Source of the DNA: an uncultured Lachnospiraceae bacterium
Lineage (GTDB): Bacteria > Bacillota > Clostridia > Lachnospirales > Lachnospiraceae
Direction: 5' to 3'
Length of the DNA: 64,000 nt
Assembly (NCBI GenBank): GCA_900314295.1
Contig: OMUU01000034.1
Span: forward strand, 23,335 to 87,334
Below, piece by piece: positions 54,007 through 62,553 of this stretch. A program made the translations under genes and the position numbers. How positions within the stretch are numbered: the first letter of the stretch is position 1; each line of letters starts with the position of its first letter. The notes beneath the pieces are model-generated. The model was given only the letters and a program-made list of their open reading frames with translations. It did no database searches and had not been told where the DNA came from.

Positions 54007-54681
54007 TCACTGGATATTGCTCTGAATATTCTCCATCTGCCGCTCAATGTGCCGCCGCATATATTTCTCTGCGGACTCCTTGTCTTTGTCCTTAAGGCTT
54101 CTCCAAAGTTCATCGTGCTCCCGGATCAGCGTATTCCGGTTGCTTTCGTCCTTCAGATATTCGACACGGTAACGGTACATCTGCTCCCGGAGATTGCTGA
54201 TGAGCTGAACCAGTCTCCGGTTGCCGGTCGCCTCATAGATGATGGCATGAAACTCCTCATCGGCCCGCGCAAGCTCCGTAACTCCGGCCTTCCCCAGAAT
54301 TTTTTCAAAGTTGCGGCTCGCCTCATACAGACGATCCAGACCCTCGGGCGTGATCCGCTCCAGGGCCAGATCAACCGCCATTTCTTCGAGCCCAAGACGA
54401 ACCTCCAGAACATCTCGAAGATCCTTCTCCGTGATTTTGGCCACCTGCGCGCCTCTTCTCGGAATATTGTATACCAGGCCTTCCAGCTCCAGCATCCGGA
54501 TCGCCTCCCGAATCGGTGTTCGGCTGACTCCGAGCCGGTTGGCAAGCTGAATCTCCATCAGCCTCTCTCCGGGTTTCAGTTCTCCCCGGAGAATTCCCTT
54601 TCGAAGCGTCTGAAAAACGACATCCCGGAGAGGCATCCCCTCGTATTCACTCATCGTCTGTACCAGTTTATCTGTTGTCAT
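54007..54681 (-). CDS. GntR-family regulator with FCD domain (FadR type)
   Basis: This 224-residue protein has an N-terminal winged helix (LANRLGVSRTPIREAIRMLE) and an all-helical FCD domain. The FCD metal ligands are represented by DEEFH, REHDELW and RRHIERQ. Such regulators usually sense small carboxylates or sugar acids. The start overlaps the ispE stop (ATGA), so it is co-expressed with ispE, which gives no direct clue to its effector. Confidence 0.9.
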   Translation of the reverse strand: MTTDKLVQTMSEYEGMPLRDVVFQTLRKGILRGELKPGERLMEIQLANRLGVSRTPIREAIRMLELEGLVYNIPRRGAQVAKITEKDLRDVLEVRLGLEEMAVDLALERITPEGLDRLYEASRNFEKILGKAGVTELARADEEFHAIIYEATGNRRLVQLISNLREQMYRYRVEYLKDESNRNTLIREHDELWRSLKDKDKESAEKYMRRHIERQMENIQSNIQ

Positions 54682-55562
54682 CCATTGTCCTCCTGCATGC
54701 CGCCTGCTGCCGGATAGGGCCTTGTCAGGAATACATCCTTCGCCAATCCGTTCTCTTCCAGTTCGCTGTATGCCTGACGGGCATCTTCTTCCCTCCGGAA
54801 GATCCCGTATACGGTCGGTCCGCTCCCGCTCATTCTTGCGCCTTCCGCCCCGTTTTTTTTCATAATATGTATCAGTTCCGCAACAGCCGGATGACGCGGA
54901 ATCGTAACAAGTTCCAGAACATTCCCCATCCGGCAGACAATTCCGTCAAGATCGCCTTCCCGAATCGCACGGACCTGCCCGTCCACATCCGGATGCGAAT
55001 ATCCGTTCAACCGATCCAGGTCATGGTACACCTGTCCCGTCGGAACGCTGTCCTCCGGTTTCGCAAGTACAAGATAGCAGTCCGGTATGGGCGGCAGCTT
55101 CGTGAGAACCTCTCCGATTCCCTCAGAAAGCGCCGTTCCTCCGATGATGCAGTATGGAATATCTGCACCGAGCTTCACCGCTCTGCGGCAGAGTTCCTCC
55201 TCCGACAGGCCGAGTCCGAACAGCTCGTTGATTCCCTTCATCGTACAGGCTGCGTCTGCGCTTCCTCCCGCAAGTCCCGCGGCGGATGGGATTCTTTTTT
55301 TCAGAAGAATGCTGACGCCGCGTCTGATTTGAAATTCCTGCATCAAAAGCTCTGCTGCCTTCCATACCAGATTTCTGCTGTCTGTCGGGACTCCTGCTGC
55401 ATCGCATGTGAGCGCAATTCCTTCGGATTCCTTTTCTTGCAGAATCAGTGTATCACAGATATCCACCGTCTGCATTACCATCCGCACTAGGTGATAGCCG
55501 TCCGACCGCCTCCCGACGACGTCCAGGCTCAGGTTAATTTTAGCTCTTGCTTTTAATTCCAT
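54678..55562 (-). CDS. ispE: 4-diphosphocytidyl-2-C-methyl-D-erythritol kinase
   Basis: This 294-residue GHMP kinase of the MEP isoprenoid pathway has an N-terminal AKINLSLDVVGRRSDGYH, the ATP loop PSAAGLAGGSADAACT, and C-terminal GARMSGSGPTVYGIF. The ATG at 55562 follows GGAG; the longer open frame upstream overlaps intergenic repeat-like sequence. It is coupled to a downstream FadR-type regulator. Confidence 0.95.
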   Translation of the reverse strand: MELKARAKINLSLDVVGRRSDGYHLVRMVMQTVDICDTLILQEKESEGIALTCDAAGVPTDSRNLVWKAAELLMQEFQIRRGVSILLKKRIPSAAGLAGGSADAACTMKGINELFGLGLSEEELCRRAVKLGADIPYCIIGGTALSEGIGEVLTKLPPIPDCYLVLAKPEDSVPTGQVYHDLDRLNGYSHPDVDGQVRAIREGDLDGIVCRMGNVLELVTIPRHPAVAELIHIMKKNGAEGARMSGSGPTVYGIFRREEDARQAYSELEENGLAKDVFLTRPYPAAGGMQEDNG

Positions 55563-55701
55563 AACCGCTCCATCCTTTGTATCCATTTTCCAGCAAACAC
55601 TCATACGATACTTTATGTTGTGAACTGTATAAGCTACGGATTGCTCCGTGCTTCGCACTTCGGCAAGCCGTCCTTCATTATACCTGTTGCTCCGAAATTG
55701 C

Positions 55702-55730
55702 TTGCAGGAACACGCCTTCAATTTTATAAT
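55702..55730 (+). promoter_or_regulatory. Promoter of the plsC-type gene
   Basis: TTGCAG and TATAAT are 17 nt apart on the plus strand, 57 nt before the start codon, in the gap divergent from ispE. Confidence 0.7.
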
Positions 55731-55786
55731 CAAAAGCGCATGGTATTCAAACCATCAGCATAAAAACATTTAGCGGGGGTATTCTT

Positions 55787-56527
55787 ATGCTTCGTTCACT
55801 AGTATCTATCGTATTTGCTGTTCTGTATCTGATTCTGACACTTCCCGTTCTCGGGATCATCGCTCTTATTCACAGGAAGAATCCCGAGAAGGCCGGACAG
55901 ATTTCTCAGTCCATGGTCAGCTGGGCCTTTCGCGTTCTCTGTGTACTGGCAGGCATACGCATCACCGCCATCGGACAGGAAAATATTCCGGATGATCGGG
56001 GCGCCGTTTTCGTCGGCAATCACCGCAGCATCTACGATGTCATCATGACCTACCCGTTTATGAAAACCATGGGCGGCTATATCGCAAAGGACTCCATCGA
56101 AAAAGTCCCGATTCTGAATATCTGGATGCGCTACATCTACTGCTTCTTCCTGAACCGTACCGATCTGAAGCAGGGCATGCAGGTAATCCTCGATGCAATC
56201 GCCCAGGTCAGATCCGGAAAGTTTGTCTTCATCTTCCCGGAGGGCACTCGAAATAAGGCAGAGGCTGACACGCCTCTTCTCGAATTCCACGAAGGCAGTT
56301 TCCGTGTAGCCACAAAAACCGGCGCACCAATCATACCGGTATCGATCTGCAACTCCATCAACATCTTTGAACGGCATTTTCCGTGGTTAAAAGCCACCCA
56401 TGTCATCATCGAATTCGGAACACCGATCGATCCCGCCTCTCTCTCGCGCGAGGAGAAGAAGCACGTCGGTGAATACACCCGAATGGTCATGACGCAGACC
56501 ATTGAACGAAACAGCAGCCTTCTATAA
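55787..56527 (+). CDS. plsC: 1-acyl-sn-glycerol-3-phosphate acyltransferase
   Basis: This 246-residue PlsC-family protein has one N-terminal membrane helix. The catalytic motif is NHRSIYD (NHx4D type) and the acceptor motif is FPEGTRNKAE, followed by IIPVSICNS. It adds the second acyl chain in phosphatidic acid synthesis. A GGGGG stretch precedes the ATG. It is divergent from ispE. Confidence 0.93.
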   Translation: MLRSLVSIVFAVLYLILTLPVLGIIALIHRKNPEKAGQISQSMVSWAFRVLCVLAGIRITAIGQENIPDDRGAVFVGNHRSIYDVIMTYPFMKTMGGYIAKDSIEKVPILNIWMRYIYCFFLNRTDLKQGMQVILDAIAQVRSGKFVFIFPEGTRNKAEADTPLLEFHEGSFRVATKTGAPIIPVSICNSINIFERHFPWLKATHVIIEFGTPIDPASLSREEKKHVGEYTRMVMTQTIERNSSLL

Positions 56528-56548
56528 GCGAACCAATCTTGGTTACTC

Positions 56549-56642
56549 ATAGTTTCCTGATCCGAGACACTCATATTTATATAGTTTTCCGATCTGAGGC
56601 ACTCATATATATAGTTTCCTGATCTGAAACACTCATATTTAT
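56549..56642. repeat. Three tandem imperfect 30-32 bp repeats
   Basis: Units start at 56549, 56581 and 56611, each of the form ATAGTTTCCTGATC, then GAAACACTCATATTTAT. In the third unit GTTTC and GAAAC can pair around 7 nt. They lie between the plsC stop and a bidirectional terminator. Confidence 0.8.
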
Positions 56643-56676
56643 TTCCTTATCACGCTAAAGATACCTTATTCACGGC

Positions 56677-56724
56677 AAAAAGTCCATGGAGTTCTTTATC
56701 AGCAAGAATCCCATGGACTTTTTT
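56677..56724. terminator. Bidirectional terminator between plsC and the GDPD-like gene
   Basis: AAAAAGTCCATGG and CCATGGACTTTTT form a perfect 13-bp stem, with T runs on both strands. Confidence 0.85.
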
Positions 56725-56746
56725 ATCTCCGGAACGGCCACCGTTC

Positions 56747-57577
56747 TTATGGCTCAATATCCTCAAACACAACGGTTGAACCGTCTGTCTTCACCAGCTC
56801 ATAGTCCTCCAACGAACGGACGGTGCGATCCATCCTCGGAACCCGGTATACGAGTCGGCAAAGCCAGATACTCGGGTTGTTCCTGGAATCAATATTGGTG
56901 GAGATATAGTCCGGCGCCGTCAGGAAATTCATCAGCAGACAGCTCGTAAGGATGTCCAGCAGGAGATTCATGAAAGACGAGCCGCTTCTGTGATTGAAAT
57001 CCGAAATCTGTCCGCGAATATATTCGCTGCGCTGTTTCCGATACCACCTCAGAACTCTCACATCCATCGATTCAATGGCAAATACGCCCTCGTAGGCATC
57101 TACAACCTCACATACCTGATCCGATATCGCATTAAAGTTGTCGTCCTCTGTATGGATATTCAGAATGACCGGAACCCGGCCGTCAATCTCCTGAAGAGCC
57201 TCCTCCAGTGTCGGAATTTCCTCCTCCGAATCTCCCAGCTTCAGCTCTTTCAGCTCGTCAAGAACGCTGTTCTCCACGGATCCCTCTATGCCTGTCATCC
57301 GTTCCAGTCTTGTGTCCGCGAAAACGACCGGCACTCCGTCTCTGGTCAACCGGACATCGAGATCCAAGCCGTACCCGTGGTCGATGGCAGCTCGGATAGC
57401 CGCCATGCTGTTCTCCGGGATCTTGCCGTCCGCGCCCCGGAATCCTCTTCTGGCATAGTCATAGCGACGGATCTCACTGATATCCGGCTTGTTCCAGATT
57501 CTCGGTTTCACCGCAAACGTCCAGGCGGCAACTGCGCCGATGCAGACACCTGCCACCTTCTTAAATGTCTTTCCCAT
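56747..57577 (-). CDS. Membrane-anchored GDPD-like protein lacking catalytic histidines
   Basis: This 276-residue protein has an N-terminal membrane anchor (residues about 7-23) and a GDPD TIM-barrel signature: RRGFRGADGKIPENSMAAI, then DLDVRLTRDG and VVFADTRLERMTG. Active GDPDs read HRG at the first site and HD at the second; here they are Arg43-Arg-Gly and Ala87-Asp. The usual ExK metal/substrate pair reads Asn140-Ile-His142. The fold seems kept but the chemistry lost or changed. The ATG at 57577 follows GGAGG. The C-terminal region includes a hydrophobic segment near residues 205-220. Confidence 0.8.
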   Translation of the reverse strand: MGKTFKKVAGVCIGAVAAWTFAVKPRIWNKPDISEIRRYDYARRGFRGADGKIPENSMAAIRAAIDHGYGLDLDVRLTRDGVPVVFADTRLERMTGIEGSVENSVLDELKELKLGDSEEEIPTLEEALQEIDGRVPVILNIHTEDDNFNAISDQVCEVVDAYEGVFAIESMDVRVLRWYRKQRSEYIRGQISDFNHRSGSSFMNLLLDILTSCLLMNFLTAPDYISTNIDSRNNPSIWLCRLVYRVPRMDRTVRSLEDYELVKTDGSTVVFEDIEP

Positions 57578-57743
57578 AACATCACCCTCCACACTTTCCA
57601 TATCCGCTTTCTTCCGGCATCACCGGTTTTTAAATTCGCTATTTACTTGTTTAGTATAGCACAGGCACATCTAAAATCAAAGAAATACTGGCTGTTAAAA
57701 GTTTTGACCGTTAAAAGTTTTATTGAATTTTTTCTAATTTCTA

Positions 57744-57772
57744 TTGACAAAGCGCATGGCATGCAGTATTAT
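57744..57772 (+). promoter_or_regulatory. Promoter of tRNA-Arg
   Basis: TTGACA and TATTAT are 17 nt apart (an overlapping TATAAT also occurs), 27 nt before the tRNA. Confidence 0.75.
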
Positions 57773-57799
57773 AATCATCGCTGGTTGAAAAACAGCCGT

Positions 57800-57873
57800 G
57801 TGTGATTAGCTCAGCTGGATAGAGCGTTTGGCTACGGACCAAAAGGCCGGGGGTTCGAATCCTCTATCACACG
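57800..57873 (+). tRNA. tRNA-Arg (anticodon ACG)
   Basis: The 74-nt cloverleaf has acceptor GTGTGAT/ATCACAC, D stem GCTC/GAGC, anticodon stem TTTGG/CCAAA with loop CTACGGA (ACG at 57834-57836), and a T arm with TTCGAAT. The discriminator is G, and CCA is not encoded. A34 should be edited to inosine to read CGU/CGC/CGA. Confidence 0.95.
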
Positions 57874-57880
57874 CTAAGAG

Positions 57881-57918
57881 AAAAAGAGTTTCCGAGTTCG
57901 GAAGCTCTTTTCTTTTTT
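57881..57918 (+). terminator. Terminator of tRNA-Arg
   Basis: AAGAGTTTCCGA pairs with CGGAAGCTCTT around a short loop, followed by TTTCTTTTTT. Confidence 0.8.
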
Positions 57919-57963
57919 ATAACGTCTCGCGCATTCTCAATTTCTAATACCCCATACACGGAA

Positions 57964-57997
57964 AAAGAGCCTCCTCCCCGATGGAAGGCCGGCTCTT
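57964..57997 (-). terminator. Terminator of the FHA-ATPase-GTPase operon
   Basis: AAGAGCC and GGCTCTT pair on the minus strand, followed by TTTCC, 60 nt after the CobW-like gene. Confidence 0.7.
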
Positions 57998-58057
57998 ACA
58001 AGGCATCATTCATAACTTCTCTATTTCAAAGATTCCTCTCATATTCAAAGAATCCTC

Positions 58058-59134
58058 TCATACATCATAGTATGTGACGCTTCTGGTTTCTCCGAAAGCT
58101 TCTCCCACCTCTTTACGGTTCAGACGCTCTCCCACGATGATCATCACCTCTTTCCGGAAGGACGTCGGCTTGATCTCCGTGTTCTCCGCAGTCGCGTTTA
58201 CCTCATACCACCCTTCTTCCTCTTTCCGTTCTTCTGCCCTCACGGAATCACATGCTTTCAAAGATTCCCCGGTTGCTTCCGCCTCCTCCGCTTCAGCCTC
58301 CTCCGGTGCATGGAAAAATCCCTTGACGCGGATGACTTTTCCATATTTATTCTCCTCTGTGAGCAGCGCATGCACGATTGCGCGAACCTCTGAGGCGGGT
58401 CGCGAAATATGATAATAAAAAAGCGTCTGAAAGCTACCATCTTCCGCGGCAGAAAGCTTTCTCATATCTCCGCTTCGGTAACCCGCCTTCAGAATCTTCT
58501 CCCATTCATCCTCTGTGAGCCGATCCCAGTCAGCAATCAGGATGTCTTCTTTCTGGAAGTTTCTGCTCAGTCTGTATCTTTCCGCTCCCTCCTTCAGAAC
58601 AGCCAGAATCCGGGCGCAGAGATCCCCTGACGACTTTGCGGAGGGAAATCCGGGCAGTTCCTGCGCCCTGGACACGATGAGAAGGCCGGCATTTGCGGCT
58701 TCCGAGGCAAACAGATACTTCCAGGTATCATCTTTTTGATCCGGCATATGTGCATCCACCATGCAGAGGATATTGCCGAGCGCGTACCATCTGTCGATCG
58801 GGCTGTCGTTCAGAATGTTAAAAAAATCATCGGTATCGAAAACTCCCGACGGCTCCACAATTACTCTGTCATAGCCCAGCATTCCCATGGAAATCAGCTT
58901 CGTCCGGAAACGTCTGCGGTAGCAGTCCCAGTCTCCGGCCGTCACCATTTCCACATCACATTTCTCTCCCAGAGCCTCCGTCAGGAGAGCCCGGTCCACA
59001 CTGATTGCCCCATAGTCATTCGCCAGAATACACACACGCTTCCCCTCGCGAAGGAATCTCTCCACATACCGGATGATAAACGTTGTCTTTCCCGACCCGA
59101 GAAGCCCCGTAATTAAATCAATTTTTACCTGCAT
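58058..59134 (-). CDS. Atypical CobW/G3E-family P-loop GTPase
   Basis: This 358-residue protein begins like CobW/UreG-type metallochaperones: Walker A GLLGSGKTT (10-18), NDYGAISVD (39-47), VEPSGVFD (93-100) and MVDAH. The Cys-rich CxCC metal motif expected near residue 67-71 reads GDWDC, and the guanine-specificity NKxD reads SRAQ (155-158). A C-terminal CobW_C-like domain is interrupted by a Glu/Ala-rich stretch. The start overlaps the upstream stop (TGATG). Family members deliver Zn, Co or Fe to enzymes; this one lacks key residues, so nucleotide and metal use are uncertain. Confidence 0.75.
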   Translation of the reverse strand: MQVKIDLITGLLGSGKTTFIIRYVERFLREGKRVCILANDYGAISVDRALLTEALGEKCDVEMVTAGDWDCYRRRFRTKLISMGMLGYDRVIVEPSGVFDTDDFFNILNDSPIDRWYALGNILCMVDAHMPDQKDDTWKYLFASEAANAGLLIVSRAQELPGFPSAKSSGDLCARILAVLKEGAERYRLSRNFQKEDILIADWDRLTEDEWEKILKAGYRSGDMRKLSAAEDGSFQTLFYYHISRPASEVRAIVHALLTEENKYGKVIRVKGFFHAPEEAEAEEAEATGESLKACDSVRAEERKEEEGWYEVNATAENTEIKPTSFRKEVMIIVGERLNRKEVGEAFGETRSVTYYDV

Positions 59135-60216
59135 CAGCTGTTCTCCTCAAGAGCGAGCGCAAGCCGATAGAAGACCGGATCCTCCAGAGCCTTTTCCCAA
59201 CTCGTATACGGAGATATGATTCCGAAAACCTTGTCTCGGAGAATTCTGGTATCGTCCGACTGATATTCATTCGCGACGATCATACACTGACATTTCGGAA
59301 GAAGCTCACTGTTTTTCAAGAGCTTCTGCATTTTACGATTTGCAAGCACATTTGCCTCGGTCAGCAGAACCAGAGCCTTCAGCTTATTGAGCCGCTCTGT
59401 CATCTCCAGGCTGAGATTCGTTCCGATGTCAAGCACAATAAAATCGAAATCCTGTTTTTCCTCAAGCGTCCGGATCAGAACATCGAATTCGTTCAGTCCT
59501 ATATGCATCGTCCCGAGTGACTTTTCAAACGGAAGCAGATACGAAACCACATCCGTCTTTATATTCTGCAAAATGGTCCAGTAGGTATCCTCATCCGGAT
59601 GGATCAGTTTTTCCGCCAGCTCGGGAGAAGCGTAATTCTCCCCCGGCAGGTATACGGACAAGCTCTGCGTGTCGTCACATCCGATCAAGAGCACCTTCTG
59701 ATCCAGCATTTTCAGTTTTCTGGCAAGCGCCACGCACACCAGGCTCTTGCCGCACCCTCCAATCGGCGAGTAAACAGCCACCACCTTGGTCTGCTTCGGA
59801 GCAGAAGCCTCCTCTTCTGAAGATAAGGCAGGATCCGCGACTTCTGTGGCCCACAAAGCCATATCTATCTTTTCAAAAATCTCTTCTCCCGGCATATATT
59901 CCACAAGAACGGTCACATTATCCGGGTACGTCTTTTTCATCTCAACTTCTGGTACAAGCAGATATATCTTTCTGATCGAATGCCCTGCAAACTGACTGCC
60001 ATCTCCATAGGAAGCCTCGTCGATCAGCATCAGATCCGGATCCTGTTCCGTGGAGAAATACGCATCCACATATCCCGGATCTGTGATAACCTGAACCTCC
60101 GCATTCACAGAATATCGCCTGATGATGTCCTCCTCATATTGCTTCAGAAAACCGGAGGCGGTGTCAATTATGATCAGCTGCGGTTTTTTACCTTCCATAC
60201 TCTCTGTCGTCCTCAC
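59134..60216 (-). CDS. CpaE/MinD-like ATPase with an N-terminal receiver-like domain
   Basis: Residues 10-125 resemble a response-receiver fold (QLIIIDTASGF, then PDLMLIDEASYG). After a linker, a SIMIBI-class ATPase domain begins at KVVAVYSPIGGCGKS, a Walker A of the MinD type but lacking its signature Lys before GG (153-158 is GGCGKS). FDFIVLDIGTNLS is the Walker B region. This domain order matches CpaE/TadZ proteins that localise pilus machinery, but no tad genes are present here. The start is GTG overlapping the FHA gene stop (GTGA); an ATG 18 nt later is an alternative. Confidence 0.75.
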   Translation of the reverse strand: MRTTESMEGKKPQLIIIDTASGFLKQYEEDIIRRYSVNAEVQVITDPGYVDAYFSTEQDPDLMLIDEASYGDGSQFAGHSIRKIYLLVPEVEMKKTYPDNVTVLVEYMPGEEIFEKIDMALWATEVADPALSSEEEASAPKQTKVVAVYSPIGGCGKSLVCVALARKLKMLDQKVLLIGCDDTQSLSVYLPGENYASPELAEKLIHPDEDTYWTILQNIKTDVVSYLLPFEKSLGTMHIGLNEFDVLIRTLEEKQDFDFIVLDIGTNLSLEMTERLNKLKALVLLTEANVLANRKMQKLLKNSELLPKCQCMIVANEYQSDDTRILRDKVFGIISPYTSWEKALEDPVFYRLALALEENS

Positions 60217-61040
60217 TCTACATTAAACGTATAATCCGCAAAACGGATCACGGTACCCTCTCCGATCGGAATCTCCGTATTGGGAGCAATCTTCTGATCG
60301 TTGATAAACGTCCCGTTTTCACTGTTCATGTCACTGACATAATAATTGATGCCATTCCATCCGATGATCGCATGAACTGGGCTCACCGTGTCTACATCCG
60401 TAATCAGTCCGTCCGCCTCGCCCGGGTCCGTGCCAATGCGGAACTTTTCCTGTCTGATGATAAACGTGAGCGGATGCGGGGTATTAATGCTTTTCAACGT
60501 GAGACTCTCATTGTCGAGTTCCGCCGGAGATCTCTGATTCAACGCTGCCGAAAGGCTCTTCCAGTCACCGAAGTTCTGCTGTTTCTGGTATGCAATCTGT
60601 CTGCACACAAACGCACCTCCGTCCCGGTCAGATACCAGATCTTCAATAAGAGCGTACAGCCGCTTTACATAAATGCCGCTCTGTCTGGATTCCTCAGGGA
60701 TCATCGCCGGAAGGCAAAGCAGATACACCTGATCCTCATCATCCAGATAAATACTGTCCGTGTCCCAGATGACATTTTCAAGAGAAATTTCCTCATGCTC
60801 TGTCAGAGCGCTCACTCTCTGCAGAAGCGCTTGTGCGATCCGTGTCACCTCGTTGAGATCCATATCCTGCGTGGCGTCTTCCAGCGTCCGGTATCGATCC
60901 GGGAAAAACGCCAGCTTGATTCTTTCATTATAATGAATCCAGAAGCATGGGAATAATCCGTATTCCGCACCCTGTTCATTGACAAAGGCAAGCGCCTTCG
61001 TATCGAGCAGTTCTTCTGAATTGATCAAAAAATCCCTCAT
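60213..61040 (-). CDS. FHA-domain protein (DUF6382-like N-terminus)
   Basis: In this 275-residue protein residues 1-175 form a helical/beta region resembling DUF6382 (INSEELLDTKALAFVNEQ, then YGLFPCFWIHYNERI and SLENVIWDTDSIYLDD). Residues 200-275 are an FHA domain: FRIGTDPGEADGLI, VSPVHAIIGW, YYVSDMNSENGTFIN and VIRFADYTF, with the phosphothreonine-binding Arg/Ser/His/Asn positions largely kept. It is the first gene of a tightly overlapped three-gene operon. No Ser/Thr kinase is encoded in the window. Confidence 0.8.
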   Translation of the reverse strand: MRDFLINSEELLDTKALAFVNEQGAEYGLFPCFWIHYNERIKLAFFPDRYRTLEDATQDMDLNEVTRIAQALLQRVSALTEHEEISLENVIWDTDSIYLDDEDQVYLLCLPAMIPEESRQSGIYVKRLYALIEDLVSDRDGGAFVCRQIAYQKQQNFGDWKSLSAALNQRSPAELDNESLTLKSINTPHPLTFIIRQEKFRIGTDPGEADGLITDVDTVSPVHAIIGWNGINYYVSDMNSENGTFINDQKIAPNTEIPIGEGTVIRFADYTFNVE

Positions 61041-61209
61041 ACTACATCCTCTGTCTGTAAGATTTCAGCTGCTTTCCGCCCCTCCTCAGATGACAGCCAG
61101 AGTCATTGTACCGCAGTTCACAGAATTATACAACCTTCAGCGAAAACGCTCCGAAAACGGATCCGGAAGCACACGAATCCATGCGCTTCCTGTATTACGC
61201 CTTCCATTT

Positions 61210-62466
61210 TCAGATCGTCCCTATGATCCGCCTCAGATCTTCAACCGGAAGCTGCCCCGGCGCAGAGGCACCGCCCACGGTTCCAAAGGTCATCGCCGAT
61301 CCTGTCAGCTTACCGCTTACCCGGCTGATCCTGCCCAGATCTCCCATTGCCATTGTTACGAGCGGACACGGCACCTGACGATTCTTCTCCTCGGTCATGC
61401 TCATGAGGCGGAGCACATCCTTTGGCTTCTTTGGCATGACCGCCACCTTCAGGATATCCGCTCCGGTTCTCTCCAACTTGTCAAAGATAAGGTCCAGCTC
61501 CGGTTTCTTCGGTGTTTTGCAAAAATTATGCCAGGATGCGATCACCGGCATTCCCAGTTCATGTACCCGTGAGACCAGGAGTTCCACATTGATCTCCGGA
61601 TCCAGTCCCTCGATATCGACCAACGAAACCTCAGGTCGTCCCGCAGCGTATAGAATCATAGACTGGTATTTTTCCGCCGTCAGCATGCCCTTTCCGCCCT
61701 CTCTCTTCGAACGAATGGTAAACAGAATCGGAATATCCCCGAAAATATCCTGGAGTGACATCAGCACCTCTGTTACCTTTTCCAGATCATCGAGATCCTG
61801 GAAATAATCTGCGCGCCACTCCACAAGATCCGGCTTCTCCGCATCTATCTTCCGCGCCTGCGTCTCGATCTCCTCCTTGCTTTCCCCGGTAACGGAAACG
61901 CAGATTTTCGGAAGTCCCTCTCCAAGAATCACACCGTTTTTCAGGGAAACCGGTTTCTTTGCCGTCTTTGCAGGCTTCTTCGCGTTTGTCCGCTTTTCAC
62001 GGTGCCACTCATAGAGCGACCGTTGCGGCTTTTCTTGTTCCTTCTCCGCGCTGTCGCGTGTCTTCACACCTTCTCCAGGTCCGGCACTGTTTTCCCCGGG
62101 CTCTGTACGATCTGTCTGCTTCTCCTCGTCAACGTGTTCTGCTGTCTCTTCATCCTCAGCCTTCCTGGAGATTGTATCTTCCGCAGAGTCTTTCACCACT
62201 TCCGATTGTACCCGGTTTTCCCCCTGCTGATCACCGTCGGCCAAATTTCCTCGCAGCGGATTCACCTCGACCAGATTCTCCTGCGCCGGATTTGTCTCGG
62301 CCAGATTCTCCTGCACCGGATTCGTCTCGGTCGGATTCTCCTGCACCGTATCCGCCTCTGCCTGTTTTTTCTTTTCTATGGAGTCTGTCGAGTCTGCCGA
62401 AATCTCCAGCGCCTTGCTCTTTCTTCCCGGGAAACCATTTCTTTTTCTTCGTCTTGCAAACCACAT
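61210..62466 (-). CDS. aroD: Type I 3-dehydroquinate dehydratase with a long disordered N-terminal extension
   Basis: From about residue 172 this is a complete AroD barrel: GLPKICVSVTGES, LVEWRADYF, the catalytic His313 in VIASWHNF and Schiff-base Lys340 in ILKVAVMPK. It makes 3-dehydroshikimate. The first 170 residues are foreign to the family: a basic start (FARRRKRNGFPGRKSK), four 10-residue repeats (QENLAETNPA type, 41-80), an acidic region, and a Lys/Ala-rich linker. Usual AroD proteins are about 250 residues. The start at 62466 follows AAAGGGG. It lies just after ftsZ and away from other aro genes. Confidence 0.92.
   Translation of the reverse strand: MWFARRRKRNGFPGRKSKALEISADSTDSIEKKKQAEADTVQENPTETNPVQENLAETNPAQENLVEVNPLRGNLADGDQQGENRVQSEVVKDSAEDTISRKAEDEETAEHVDEEKQTDRTEPGENSAGPGEGVKTRDSAEKEQEKPQRSLYEWHREKRTNAKKPAKTAKKPVSLKNGVILGEGLPKICVSVTGESKEEIETQARKIDAEKPDLVEWRADYFQDLDDLEKVTEVLMSLQDIFGDIPILFTIRSKREGGKGMLTAEKYQSMILYAAGRPEVSLVDIEGLDPEINVELLVSRVHELGMPVIASWHNFCKTPKKPELDLIFDKLERTGADILKVAVMPKKPKDVLRLMSMTEEKNRQVPCPLVTMAMGDLGRISRVSGKLTGSAMTFGTVGGASAPGQLPVEDLRRIIGTI
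62227..62346 (-). repeat. 30-bp tandem repeat in the aroD extension
   Basis: Four imperfect units encode VQENPTETNP, VQENLAETNP, AQENLVEVNP and a decayed LRGNLADGDQ. The DNA unit is rich in CGGATTCTCCTGC. Confidence 0.85.
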
Positions 62467-62501
62467 AACCCTAACCCCTTTCTATACGTAACAGTCTAAA
62501 A

Positions 62502-62524
62502 CAGCCCGGAAAAATTCCGGGCTG
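62502..62524 (-). terminator. Terminator of ftsZ
   Basis: CAGCCCGGAA and TTCCGGGCTG close a 3-nt loop, followed by TTTTAG on the minus strand, 30 nt after the ftsZ stop. Confidence 0.8.
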
Positions 62525-62553
62525 CAACAATCACTCATGATTCAATTGATTTA

